DNA from: Bacteroidales bacterium
Lineage (GTDB): Bacteria; Bacteroidota; Bacteroidia; Bacteroidales; VadinHA17
Assembly: GCA_029210565.1 (NCBI GenBank)
Contig: JARGFQ010000004.1
Coordinates: forward strand, 62,001-126,000
Direction of reading: 5' to 3'
Length of the DNA: 64,000 nt
Below are positions 42,639 through 51,308 of this stretch, piece by piece. Under the pieces are notes generated by a model. That model did not search any database. It worked only from the letters and a program-made list of their open reading frames with translations, and was not told where the DNA came from. The translations under genes and the position numbers were made by a program. The stretch's first letter is position 1. The number at the start of each line of letters is the position of its first letter.

Positions 42639-43352
42639 ATGATAAAACAGATACCCAACACCCTGACACTGCTCAACCTGGTGGCCGGCTTTGCCGCAAC
42701 CATCTGTTCTGTAAAAGGTTACAATGAGTACGCAGCGTTCTGCATCATGGCTGGCATGCTGCTCGATTTTTCCGACGGATTTGCGGCCAGGCTGCTTAAA
42801 GCCTATTCGTCTATTGGAAAGGACCTCGACAGCCTGGCTGATGTAGTCACCTTCGGCGTTGCCCCCGGTGCTATTCTCTTCAGCATGCTTGTCACTGCCG
42901 GCATGGCCACTCTGCCAGCCTTTGCGGTTGCCGCGCTGATACCTGCAGCGTCGGGGTTGCGACTCGCAATATTCAATAATGACACCACCCAGTCAAACTC
43001 CTTCAGAGGTTTGGCCACCCCGGCCAGCGCCTTCATCGTCGTCTCCTTCGTGCTTTCTGCTGCATACAGTGACAGTCCCATCTACGACACACTGACAGCG
43101 TCACCCTGGTTTCTCTCTATACTCTCTCTCACCCTTGCGGTGATGATGCTTATCAGGACGAGGATGTTTTCACTGAAGATTACCGGAATGCAATGGAAAG
43201 GAAACGAAGAGCGTTACGTCTTTGCCGTAGCCGTCATATTGCTTCTGCTGCTCTTCAGGGTGGACGCGCTGCCACTGATCATGGCCTTATACATCGCAAT
43301 CTCATTCATCTCCGCCCTGATCCGCAGGAGGGCAACCACCCCTCTCCCTTAA
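42639..43352 (+). CDS. pssA: CDP-diacylglycerol-serine O-phosphatidyltransferase
   Basis: 237 residues, six to eight membrane helices. Makes phosphatidylserine from CDP-diacylglycerol and serine. The CDP-alcohol phosphotransferase motif D-G-x2-A-R-x8-G-x3-D-x3-D is complete, reading DGFAAR then GKDLDSLAD. The product is used by Psd, whose gene is at 50633-51304 with cdsA beside it. The last 51 bases overlap the convergent DAHP synthase gene. Confidence 0.93.
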   Translation: MIKQIPNTLTLLNLVAGFAATICSVKGYNEYAAFCIMAGMLLDFSDGFAARLLKAYSSIGKDLDSLADVVTFGVAPGAILFSMLVTAGMATLPAFAVAALIPAASGLRLAIFNNDTTQSNSFRGLATPASAFIVVSFVLSAAYSDSPIYDTLTASPWFLSILSLTLAVMMLIRTRMFSLKITGMQWKGNEERYVFAVAVILLLLLFRVDALPLIMALYIAISFISALIRRRATTPLP

Positions 43353-44426
43353 TTCCTCCATCACCTTCTCCTGGCAGCGTATCGACTCCTCATGAATGAT
43401 GCGTATAAGTTTCCCGACGAACTCTCTGTCGAGCTCTTCGGCAACACCGTGGCTTGTTCTTGTCTGCAGTATCTCGAGCCATCTCTCGAGCTGGAATATG
43501 GTTATGTCATTAAAGCACTTGAACTCGCCCATCTCCCTGCTTATCCTCATGCGTGACGCCACCAGTTCAATAATCTGATTATCAATTGAATCTATCCTGT
43601 CCCTCATCTCTCCAAGCCTATTCCGGAATCCGGTATCATCGGATATGGGAGCCCGGAACACCAGCCTCTCCATCAATTTTATGAATGAGGGGATGTCGAG
43701 CTGTTGCTCCTTGTCGCTCAGTGCGTTACGGGGATCATGGTGCACCTCAACCATCAATCCTGCCATATTCAGGTCGAGCGCCTTCTGTGCCATTCCGGGC
43801 ACAAGGTCAGCCCTGCCCGTCATGTGGCTGGGGTCACACAGCACCGGCAGTGAGGGGATGCGGCTACGCAGCTCAATGGCCAGCTCCCATTTGGTTATAT
43901 TACGGTAGCGGCTCTTCTCATAGGGCATGAATCCGCGGTGGATAGCCGCGATCTTTTCAATGCCTGCCGAATGGACTCTCTCAATGGCTCCCTGCCACAG
44001 TTCCAGGTCAGGACCCAGAGGGTTTTTCACCAACACAGGCTGATTTGTACCCCTGAGGGCAGCCACGATCTCGTCAACACTGAAAGGATTAGATACAGTA
44101 CGTGCGCCAAGCCACACCACGTCTATCCCTGCCTTCATGCAGGCCTCCGCATGCAACGGGGAGGCCACCTCCACGGCTACTGGCAGCCCGGTCTCCTGCT
44201 TCACCGTACGGAGCCATCCCAGGCCTTTGTAGCCCTCACCCCCGAAGGAGGAGGGCCGTGAGCGCGGTTTCCAGAGCCCGGCCCTCAGGATATGAACCCT
44301 GCCCGTGGCCTTCAGGGCACGGGCTGTCACAAGAAGTTGCCCCTCGCTCTCGGCACTGCAGGGCCCCGCAATTATCAGCGGTGCCTCTCCGAACCCCCAT
44401 GAACCTATCTCAGCTGCCTCCATCAC
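43302..44426 (-). CDS. Bifunctional DAHP synthase / chorismate mutase
   Basis: 374 residues. N-terminal type I-beta DAHP synthase (about 15-265) with LIIAGPCSAESEGQL, LWKPRSRPSSFGGEG, and CDPSHMTGRAD; C-terminal AroQ chorismate mutase (about 280-365) with IDSIDNQIIELVASRMRISR. Covers the entry step of aromatic amino acid synthesis and the step toward Phe/Tyr in one chain, an arrangement known in Bacteroidota. Stands alone between pssA and cydB; it overlaps pssA by 51 bases tail to tail. Confidence 0.92.
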   Translation of the reverse strand: MMEAAEIGSWGFGEAPLIIAGPCSAESEGQLLVTARALKATGRVHILRAGLWKPRSRPSSFGGEGYKGLGWLRTVKQETGLPVAVEVASPLHAEACMKAGIDVVWLGARTVSNPFSVDEIVAALRGTNQPVLVKNPLGPDLELWQGAIERVHSAGIEKIAAIHRGFMPYEKSRYRNITKWELAIELRSRIPSLPVLCDPSHMTGRADLVPGMAQKALDLNMAGLMVEVHHDPRNALSDKEQQLDIPSFIKLMERLVFRAPISDDTGFRNRLGEMRDRIDSIDNQIIELVASRMRISREMGEFKCFNDITIFQLERWLEILQTRTSHGVAEELDREFVGKLIRIIHEESIRCQEKVMEELRERGGCPPADQGGDE

Positions 44427-44464
44427 TTCACTCCCGGCATGCGCCCCACGCTGTTTAATTAAGA

Positions 44465-45592
44465 TCAGTACATATGATCATCACCGTTCATCTCCTCACT
44501 GTTAATTCTCTTACGGTTGATCGAACGCCAGGCATACCATATGTAAGCAACCACAAAGGGAATGATAAAGGAGACGTACATCATGGTCCTGAGGGTGAAC
44601 AGGCTCGATGATGAATTCTCCAGCGTCAGCGAACTCTGCAGGTCGGCAGTGGAGGGATAGAAGGCTGTATCTCCGTAGCCGGCCATGAAGAAGAGAGCCA
44701 TCACCACAGGTACTGTTCCGAAACCAGCATACCAGATGGCCTTGTCGGAGTTTTTGAATAGGGCAAGCCAGAGAGAGACAAGCACAAGCACCACCCCACC
44801 CGTAAAAAAGATCAGGGTCAGGGGGTTGGTGACAAGGTTATGGAGATAGTGATATTTCACCATGGTGACCTCGCCTGCCGGTGAGCTCATAAATCCCTTT
44901 CCGGTAAGTATGACAGCGACGAATGCGAGGAAGAATATAAGAAAAGGTACGGCATTCCTTGCCAAAGTCTTTCTTATGCTTACAGCCATCTCCGCATCAT
45001 CGATGGTGTTTGACAGGTACATCAGTCCCAGCACCCTTACCAGGAAGAGTACGGCAAACCCAAGCAGCAGGTTGACCGGGTTGACGAGAGCCTCCAGGCC
45101 GTGCCATCCCGAGCCCCAGGTGACCCTGCAGAAGAGGTCGAGGGTGAAGTCTGACCCTGTAAAGAAGGTTGCGACGGCCACCCCTATCAGGAAGGGGCCG
45201 ACGCTGCCGTTGATGAAGAGGAAGGTGTCAAAGAGACTGGTGCCGTATACGTTGGAAGGTTTGGAGCGGTACTCGTATGCCACCGCCTGGATGATGAAGC
45301 TGAACAGTATGGCCATCCAGACCCAGTATGCTCCTCCGAAACTGGTGGCATAGAAGAGGGGGAACGATGCGAAGAAGGCACCGCCGAAGGTGACGAGGGT
45401 GGTGAAGGTGAACTCCCACTTGCGACCCAGGGCGTTGACCATCATCTTGCGCTGCATGTCATTGCGCGGCAGTGAGAAGATGAACGACTGCCCTCCCTGA
45501 ACGAACATCAGGAAGACCAGGAGACCGGCGAGAAGAGATATTATCAGCCACCAGTAACTTTGCAGGAACGCGTGTGTTATCATATATGTCAT
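44465..45592 (-). CDS. cydB: Cytochrome bd ubiquinol oxidase subunit II
   Basis: 375 residues with eight or nine membrane helices and the family start LQSYWWLIISLLAGLLVFLM and QGGQSFIF. Supports assembly of the heme-bearing subunit I; the complex reduces oxygen with high affinity at low oxygen tension. It directly follows cydA (three bases). Confidence 0.95.
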   Translation of the reverse strand: MTYMITHAFLQSYWWLIISLLAGLLVFLMFVQGGQSFIFSLPRNDMQRKMMVNALGRKWEFTFTTLVTFGGAFFASFPLFYATSFGGAYWVWMAILFSFIIQAVAYEYRSKPSNVYGTSLFDTFLFINGSVGPFLIGVAVATFFTGSDFTLDLFCRVTWGSGWHGLEALVNPVNLLLGFAVLFLVRVLGLMYLSNTIDDAEMAVSIRKTLARNAVPFLIFFLAFVAVILTGKGFMSSPAGEVTMVKYHYLHNLVTNPLTLIFFTGGVVLVLVSLWLALFKNSDKAIWYAGFGTVPVVMALFFMAGYGDTAFYPSTADLQSSLTLENSSSSLFTLRTMMYVSFIIPFVVAYIWYAWRSINRKRINSEEMNGDDHMY

Positions 45593-45595
45593 GAC

Positions 45596-47161
45596 TTACT
45601 CCTCCTTCTGTTTTGGTCCTGTTTTGATCTGTCTTACCATAATGGAAACCTCTGCTATGAGCAGTGCTGTGAAGAGCACGGCAAAGAGCCAGAAGGTTGT
45701 CTGCACCGCGCCGGTGCTGATGTTCGAGACGGCAACGTTTACCGGCATGAGATTCTGTATTATCCATGGCTGGCGGCCCATCTCCGTAACTACCCATCCC
45801 AGCTCACTGGCAAGATATGCCAGGGGTATCGAGAGGAGGGCGAGCCAGAGGAACCATCTGTTTCGTTCAAGGCTCTGGCGCCGGTAAAACCAGAGGGCAA
45901 GAGCAAACAGAAGTATAAAGAAGAAGCCCAGCCCCACCATGATGCGGAAGCTGTAGAAGGTCACAGGCACTGAGGGTATCACCTGCCACGGATGTTCAAA
46001 ATAGCTGTACCCGAAGTACCTGAAGTAATTGTCAACGAAATCGGGGTCTTCAAACATTGCTGCCAGTGAGGTCATGCTCTCTGTGTCGCCGAGCTCCTTT
46101 GCCATCTTGTAGTCGGTGAGCACCTGCCGGGCATAAGTCCCGCGGTTCATCATCTCCTGCACCGAGAGTATGCCCCTTTCCGGGTTGCCGTTCACCAGGT
46201 CCTTTATCCCCGGCACATAGCCGCTACCCTTGCCGGTTGTCATGATGGAGAGCAGCTTTGGGATCTCGATCTTCAGCCTGACGTCATGGACCTTCTTCTC
46301 ACCTATCCTCTCCCCGCTGTCATCGAGGGCTCCGATGACCGTCAGTCCGGCATCCGTTCTTCCCTCGTAGAGAGCCTCCATGGCGGCGAACTTGACAGGC
46401 TGCACCTTTGCCAGGGTGCGGGCCGAGGTGTCACCGGTGAATGCCACCAGCAGCGATGATACCAGCCCGAAGATGCCTGCAATCAGGATGCTCTTTATGG
46501 CAAGCATCTGCTCTCTCCTGCGTATCAGGAACCACGCGCTGATGCCAACGACAAACACCGAGGCAAGCACGAAACCCGAGGTCACGGTGTGGGTGAACTT
46601 GTCAATGGCCACCGGGTTGAACACCACCTCACGGAAGCTGTTCATCTCGTTGCGGGCGGTGTCGGGATTGAATGCCATCCCCACGGGGTTTTCCATCCAG
46701 GCGTTGGCGATCAGTATCCAGAGCGCCGACAGGTTGGCACCTATCGCCACGAGCCAGGTGGATGCCAGGTGAAACTTCTTGCTCACCTTGTTCCACCCGA
46801 AGAACATGACTGCAATAAATGTGGATTCAAGGAAAAAGGCGAGTATGCCTTCAATGGCCAGGGGAGCCCCGAAGATGTCACCCACGAACCATGAGTAGTT
46901 GGACCAGTTGGTACCGAATTCAAATTCCAGGATGATACCCGTGGCCACTCCTATGGCGAAGTTGATGCCGAAGAGTGTCATCCAGAACTTTGTGATCCTT
47001 TTCCATATCTCATCGCCCGTGCGGACATAGATGGTCTCCATGAACGCCAGTATGAACGAGAGGCCCAGTGTTAGGGGAACAAAGAGCCAGTGGTACATGG
47101 CCGTCAGGGCAAACTGCGCCCTCGACCAGTTAACGAGTGAGAGATCAAAATTTTCGATCAT
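45596..47161 (-). CDS. cydA: Cytochrome bd ubiquinol oxidase subunit I
   Basis: 521 residues. The heme ligands lie in the conserved N-terminal helices (SRAQFALTAMYHWLFVPLTLG, with His in TAMYHWL) and later in the Q-loop region (AAMEALYE) and GRQPWII. Subunit I binds hemes b558, b595 and d and oxidises quinol. It sits between DUF4492 and cydB, as is usual in Bacteroidota; a microaerobic respiratory role is expected. Confidence 0.96.
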   Translation of the reverse strand: MIENFDLSLVNWSRAQFALTAMYHWLFVPLTLGLSFILAFMETIYVRTGDEIWKRITKFWMTLFGINFAIGVATGIILEFEFGTNWSNYSWFVGDIFGAPLAIEGILAFFLESTFIAVMFFGWNKVSKKFHLASTWLVAIGANLSALWILIANAWMENPVGMAFNPDTARNEMNSFREVVFNPVAIDKFTHTVTSGFVLASVFVVGISAWFLIRRREQMLAIKSILIAGIFGLVSSLLVAFTGDTSARTLAKVQPVKFAAMEALYEGRTDAGLTVIGALDDSGERIGEKKVHDVRLKIEIPKLLSIMTTGKGSGYVPGIKDLVNGNPERGILSVQEMMNRGTYARQVLTDYKMAKELGDTESMTSLAAMFEDPDFVDNYFRYFGYSYFEHPWQVIPSVPVTFYSFRIMVGLGFFFILLFALALWFYRRQSLERNRWFLWLALLSIPLAYLASELGWVVTEMGRQPWIIQNLMPVNVAVSNISTGAVQTTFWLFAVLFTALLIAEVSIMVRQIKTGPKQKEE

Positions 47162-47165
47162 ATTG

Positions 47166-47393
47166 TCAGCTGTTACCGGTTAGTTGTTCCAGAACATAGT
47201 CTCCCCGTTCCCTGTCGGAACTGAAATTTGTCTTCAGGAAATCAGGGAAAAAGAACAGTTTGAGTATGAGAAACATAATGAAGAGCTTGACGAGGATGAT
47301 GATCCACACCCTGTTTCCCCACCACGACATGGTTCGAAACCCTTCATAATAGAAGCGTGCAGCTTTGCCCAGGGCGGAAAACAGCCGTGCCAT
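47166..47393 (-). CDS. DUF4492 small membrane protein (cyd-associated)
   Basis: 75 residues with a hydrophobic segment (WIIILVKLFIMFLILKLFFF) and the conserved start FYYEGFRTMSWWG. DUF4492 proteins occur almost only directly before cydA in Bacteroidota; they may be small subunits of the bd oxidase, in the manner of CydX, though this is inference. It lies four bases from both the AI-2E gene and cydA. Confidence 0.82.
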   Translation of the reverse strand: MARLFSALGKAARFYYEGFRTMSWWGNRVWIIILVKLFIMFLILKLFFFPDFLKTNFSSDRERGDYVLEQLTGNS

Positions 47394-47396
47394 CTC

Positions 47397-48527
47397 TCAG
47401 TCTGCCGTTTTTTTTGTCTCTTTTCCCAGGCCGGTGGTTAGCTTCCGTACCGGCCCGAAGTTATTGAAGAACTCGCGTGCGAAGACCCTCAGGGCGGTAT
47501 AAGAGGGTACCGCCACGATCATGCCGACGATGCCGGCAAAGCTTCCCACAGCCAGAATCACCAGGAAGATCTCGATAGGGTGGGCATTGACACTGCGGGA
47601 ATAGATCATCGGCTGGATGAGGTTGTTGTCAATAGCCTGGGTCGCGGCGATGACTATCACCATGTAGATGAGCAACAGCCAGATGGCAGGATACCCTGCC
47701 GTGGTCACTGCCGTTGCCATGCCCATCAGCACTGCTACCGATCCTCCCAGCCACGGGCCCACATAGGGTATCACGTTGAAGATGCCGATGATCAGGCCCA
47801 TAACCAGCGCCTGCTGGAACGGAAAGCCTACTATCGTCATGCCGATGGTGATGTTGATCAGCACGATTAAGGACTGGATGATGATACCTATAAAATACCT
47901 TATCAGAAGATGTTTGATAGAGTGAAGGACATTCCTGATCCTTTTCTCATACTGGTCGGGCACCGTCACCATCACCGTCTCCTTGAAGAGACCCTCATCC
48001 TTGAGGAAAAAGAAGGAGAGGAATGTTATTGCCACAAAGGCTACTATAAACTTGCTTATAACCGTAACAATGCTACCTGCAAAATCGGTTATTGATGCAG
48101 GATTGAGAACGTTGGAGATGGTATCGACGGCAATATCATAAAGGGTTTTGTCAGCCGGCATCTCCTTGTACACTTTTCTTAACAGCACATCAAGTTTGTC
48201 GATCTGCTCACGCAGTCCCTGCACCAGTGAACTGGCGTCAAATCCCGATAGTGCATCTATCTGCTTGGTTATCAATGGTATGAAGATCACAAAAAAGAGG
48301 GCTAGGAGACCGTACAGGAATAGCAGGGTGATCAGGGAACTCAGAGCCTTTGGGAACCTGAACTTCCATATTTTTATCCTGTTCAGAAGATCAACTATGG
48401 GTCGCCCAACCAGTGAGATCACACCTGCAGAAAGTATGTATACAAAAATGCTCCTGAAATACCAGAAGATATATACCAGCAACGCTATGCCTACAATGAT
48501 CAGAAAATTACGAAGTGTGGTATTCAT
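47397..48527 (-). CDS. AI-2E family (UPF0118) transporter
   Basis: 376 residues, about eight membrane helices. Typical features are the N-terminal helix pair, the long periplasmic/amphipathic middle (residues about 75-145), and the conserved LIIGIFNVIPYVGPWLGG followed by NLIQPMIYSRSVNAHPIEIF. Members export various solutes (AI-2, Na+/Li+); the substrate here is not predictable. First gene in the minus-strand row leading to cydAB. Confidence 0.88.
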   Translation of the reverse strand: MNTTLRNFLIIVGIALLVYIFWYFRSIFVYILSAGVISLVGRPIVDLLNRIKIWKFRFPKALSSLITLLFLYGLLALFFVIFIPLITKQIDALSGFDASSLVQGLREQIDKLDVLLRKVYKEMPADKTLYDIAVDTISNVLNPASITDFAGSIVTVISKFIVAFVAITFLSFFFLKDEGLFKETVMVTVPDQYEKRIRNVLHSIKHLLIRYFIGIIIQSLIVLINITIGMTIVGFPFQQALVMGLIIGIFNVIPYVGPWLGGSVAVLMGMATAVTTAGYPAIWLLLIYMVIVIAATQAIDNNLIQPMIYSRSVNAHPIEIFLVILAVGSFAGIVGMIVAVPSYTALRVFAREFFNNFGPVRKLTTGLGKETKKTAD

Positions 48528-48631
48528 AGGTCATCAGGGTCTGATTGTTATCCCATACGCCACATGCATCGGGCAAACTCTTCATCTCAAAATTAAAAAG
48601 AATTCCCGGTTATGCAACCAACCGAGTGAAA

Positions 48632-48677
48632 ATGCCATTATGTCACCATATCTCGGGCGTTTCATGCCATTGTGTCA
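48632..48677. repeat. Direct repeat upstream of hsp20
   Basis: ATGCCATTATGTCA (48632-48645) and ATGCCATTGTGTCA (48664-48677) match at 13 of 14 bases. They are 32 bases apart start to start, i.e. about three turns of the helix, and 83 to 128 bases before the hsp20 start. A regulator-binding pair is possible. Confidence 0.5.
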
Positions 48678-48759
48678 GGCCGCGGGTGATGGCATGCAGA
48701 TTGAAATATTGAGGGTGTAAATGCTAATAATGTCAAACAAAATAAAAAAGGAGGTTGCT

Positions 48760-49188
48760 ATGTTACCAATGATTACCAGAAGGAACTACAAACCGCTTAC
48801 GTTGTCGGATTTTTTGAATGAGGATTTCTTCCCGACTTTTAACAGGAACACGGGCAGTCTGCCTGCAGTTAACATCAGGGAAGACGAGAAGGCTTTCTAC
48901 CTTGAGCTTGCGGTTCCGGGCATGGACAAGAAGGATCTGCACATTGAAGTTAAGGATGACGTCCTGACCATTTCATCGGAGCACAAGGAAGAGAAGCAGG
49001 AGGAGCTTGAAGGGTACAAGCGCAGGGAGTTCAGCTACAGTTCATTCTGCCGCAGTTTCTATCTGCCTGAGGATGTGAACGGTGATAAGATCGGAGCCAA
49101 CTACAAGGATGGCATCCTGAATGTTGAGATCCCCAAGCTGGAGGAAGAGAAGAAGAAGGAGAAGGTCCGTTCGATCTCGATATCGTAA
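48760..49188 (+). CDS. Small heat shock protein Hsp20
   Basis: 142 residues. The alpha-crystallin domain spans about 40-130, with the A-x-x-x-N-G-V/I-L-type motif present as NYKDGILNVEIPK. N-terminus MLPMITRRNYK. ATP-independent holdase that binds unfolding proteins. The ATG at 48760 is preferred to the in-frame ATG at 48721, since AGGAGG sits at 48749-48754 with a five-base spacer. That is an exceptionally strong Shine-Dalgarno for this genome. The gene ends with a good terminator. Confidence 0.92.
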   Translation: MLPMITRRNYKPLTLSDFLNEDFFPTFNRNTGSLPAVNIREDEKAFYLELAVPGMDKKDLHIEVKDDVLTISSEHKEEKQEELEGYKRREFSYSSFCRSFYLPEDVNGDKIGANYKDGILNVEIPKLEEEKKKEKVRSISIS

Positions 49189-49233
49189 TCCGGTTCTTCC
49201 CGGCCGCAACGCCGGCTGGCAGAAAGATGAAGA

Positions 49234-49264
49234 GGGTGCCCGTTTGAGGCACCCTTTTTATTTT
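49234..49264 (+). terminator. Rho-independent terminator after hsp20
   Basis: GGGTGCC (49234-49240) pairs exactly with GGCACCC (49248-49254), loop of seven bases, followed by TTTTTATTTTTT. Perhaps bidirectional, as the flavodiiron gene ends at 49282 on the other strand. Confidence 0.88.
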
Positions 49265-49281
49265 TTATATATGGGAAATTT

Positions 49282-50508
49282 TCAGGCTTCAGTCGCGACA
49301 GCCGTCAGTGCTCGTGCAAACCTCTCGCCGTATTTGATTAGCGGCTGTTCTTTCCCGCTTTCCGGGATGAACTTGTATGCCGCCGGCTCACCGAAGAGTT
49401 TCAGCTTCAGGTTTCCGAGCATCTCCGCGATCAGAGCAGGAGCCTCACCGCTCCAGCCGTATGACCCGAATGATCCGGCCAGCTTACCCCTGTCGCGCAG
49501 CGGACTCACCACTGCCATAAGCCTGTAAACAGGCAGCAGGGTGTTCTGATTGATGGTGGGTGACCCTACAATGATGCCGTCAGCTATAGTCAGCCTGGAA
49601 TCCATCTCTCCTATGTCGGCACTCTCGATATCCATCACCTCCACCACTACATTCTCCACCGCCGAGGCGCCGCGGGCTATCAGCTCAGCCATCTCCCTGG
49701 TATAACCGTAGGCTGAGACGTAGGTGATCAGTAGCCTCTTCTGCTCCTTTTCGGCTGTCAGCCTCAGGTAGTCCTGTGCGAGATCCCGGGTTTTGTCCAC
49801 GGTCTCTCTCCACGTACTCCGCAGTACAGGTCCGTGACCTGTGGCTATCATGGATATATCCAGCGGCCTGATCTTCTCGATGGCCTTTATCATGAACTTG
49901 CTGTATGGCTTCAGGATGACATCAAAATAGTACCTGAAATCTTCAGAGAAATCGCCAACCAGGTCATCAAACATCTCCTCGTGGCAGTAGTGGGCACCGA
50001 ATGAGTCACAGGTGAAGAGTATCCTCTCTTCCACCAGCCAGGAATAGATACTGTCAGGCCAATGCAGGTTGGGGGCTGAGATGAATTTCAGTGTCTTGTT
50101 TCCCAGGTCCAGGGTGTCACCGTCCTTTACGATGAGCGACCTGAAGGGTCTGTTGACAATATCAGAGAGGTACCTGATGGCATTACCGCTGCCGACAACC
50201 ACGGCTGACGGGGCCAGATCAAGAAGCTGACGCATTGCACCCGAGTGGTCAGGCTCGGTATGGTCAAGCACGATGTATGCTATCTCCGCCGGGTCAGTAA
50301 GCCTCTTCAGCTTGTTGATATAGGTCTCGCTGAACTTCTCCTTGGCGGTCTCGATGACCGTTTTCTTATCAGCATTGATGAAGTATGAATTATAGGTGGT
50401 GCCGTGATCCGTATGCATCACGATGTCAAATGTCCTGATGTCGTAGTCAAGCACCCCGATCCATTTTACGTCAGGGGTGAGGTCAATTATTCTGCTGTCT
50501 TCTTTCAT
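49282..50508 (-). CDS. Flavodiiron protein (A-type flavoprotein)
   Basis: 408 residues. N-terminal metallo-beta-lactamase-like diiron domain (about 1-250) with the ligand set VLDHTEPDHSG, CDSFGAHYC and ATGHGPVLRS, then a C-terminal flavodoxin domain (about 255-400, ITYVSAYGYTREMAEL, WSGEAPALIAEM). Reduces oxygen to water and/or NO to nitrous oxide. It guards anaerobes against oxygen or NO; which activity dominates cannot be read from sequence. A palindrome lies before the gene at 50561-50618. Confidence 0.92.
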   Translation of the reverse strand: MKEDSRIIDLTPDVKWIGVLDYDIRTFDIVMHTDHGTTYNSYFINADKKTVIETAKEKFSETYINKLKRLTDPAEIAYIVLDHTEPDHSGAMRQLLDLAPSAVVVGSGNAIRYLSDIVNRPFRSLIVKDGDTLDLGNKTLKFISAPNLHWPDSIYSWLVEERILFTCDSFGAHYCHEEMFDDLVGDFSEDFRYYFDVILKPYSKFMIKAIEKIRPLDISMIATGHGPVLRSTWRETVDKTRDLAQDYLRLTAEKEQKRLLITYVSAYGYTREMAELIARGASAVENVVVEVMDIESADIGEMDSRLTIADGIIVGSPTINQNTLLPVYRLMAVVSPLRDRGKLAGSFGSYGWSGEAPALIAEMLGNLKLKLFGEPAAYKFIPESGKEQPLIKYGERFARALTAVATEA

Positions 50509-50560
50509 CAGTATATAATTTTGATTTTAATGGTCTGATAGCTTGTTCCGTAAATGGGAG

Positions 50561-50618
50561 AACCCACATGTCTGAAAATTATATACATGCAGGTTTGTGT
50601 ATGCAATACATGTGGGTT
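50561..50618. promoter_or_regulatory. Large interrupted palindrome upstream of the flavodiiron gene
   Basis: AACCCACATGT (50561-50571) and ACATGTGGGTT (50608-50618) are perfect 11-base inverted arms. A second inner pair, ATACA and TGTAT (50583-50587 with 50598-50602), gives an extended stem-loop. It lies 53 bases ahead of the gene start and 15 bases after psd. It may be an operator for an oxygen/NO regulator or an mRNA-end structure of psd. Confidence 0.6.
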
Positions 50619-50632
50619 TCATAATCCAATAA

Positions 50633-51304
50633 TTATACAACCCTCGCCAGTATCGTCCTGCTGGCCCTTACCTGTTTGAACATCTGCACCCTGGGCTCAG
50701 TCTCCGGGGGTAGGAATATGTCTACCCGTGATCCGAACTTGATGAAGCCGATCTCGTCGCCCTGCCTCACCTCTTCACCTTTCTTTGAGTAGGTCACTAT
50801 CCGGCGGGCGAGCGCACCTGCAACCTGTCTCACAAGTATCTCGGTGCCGTTCTCTGATGTAACAACTATTGTGCTCCTTTCGTTCAGCACTGACGACTTG
50901 GGGCTCCGGGCATGAAATTTTTTGCCTGGCTGATAGTTGGTGTAGACGACACTGCCGGAGATAGGATACCTGTTACTGTGCATGTTGAACGGGGACATGA
51001 AGATGGAGATCTGGAGCCTGTTATCCTTGAAGTACTCATTTTCGTAGGTCTCCTCCATGACCACTATCTTGCCGTCAGCCGGTGCATATATCAGCAGCGG
51101 GTCAGGCTCAACGTGCCTGGACGGTGTTCGGAAGAAGAGCACGACAAAGGCCAGAAGCATGACAGAGGCTCCCAGCAGCAGGTTATGCACCAGCGGTGTC
51201 GCAGGCCATATCAGCCTCACGGCAACGTTAACCATCAGCAACAATACAAGGGCAGCAAGTATGATTTTGTATCCTTCCCTGTGTATTTTTATCTTTTTTC
51301 CCAT
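50633..51304 (-). CDS. psd: Phosphatidylserine decarboxylase
   Basis: 223 residues, the short (archaeal/Bacteroidota type) form. One or two N-terminal helices; FNMHSNRYPISGSV in the middle; Ser 192 in KFGSRVDIF is the probable self-cleavage site generating the pyruvoyl group. Converts phosphatidylserine to phosphatidylethanolamine. It follows cdsA by four bases, and pssA is at 42639-43352, so the whole branch from CDP-diacylglycerol is in this window. Confidence 0.93.
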   Translation of the reverse strand: MGKKIKIHREGYKIILAALVLLLMVNVAVRLIWPATPLVHNLLLGASVMLLAFVVLFFRTPSRHVEPDPLLIYAPADGKIVVMEETYENEYFKDNRLQISIFMSPFNMHSNRYPISGSVVYTNYQPGKKFHARSPKSSVLNERSTIVVTSENGTEILVRQVAGALARRIVTYSKKGEEVRQGDEIGFIKFGSRVDIFLPPETEPRVQMFKQVRASRTILARVV

Positions 51305-51308
51305 GATC

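Noticed and set aside
44465..48527. A new respiratory cluster from the AI-2E, DUF4492, cydA, cydB row
   Set aside because: DUF4492-cydA-cydB is the normal Bacteroidota order and the AI-2E gene is probably just an upstream neighbour.
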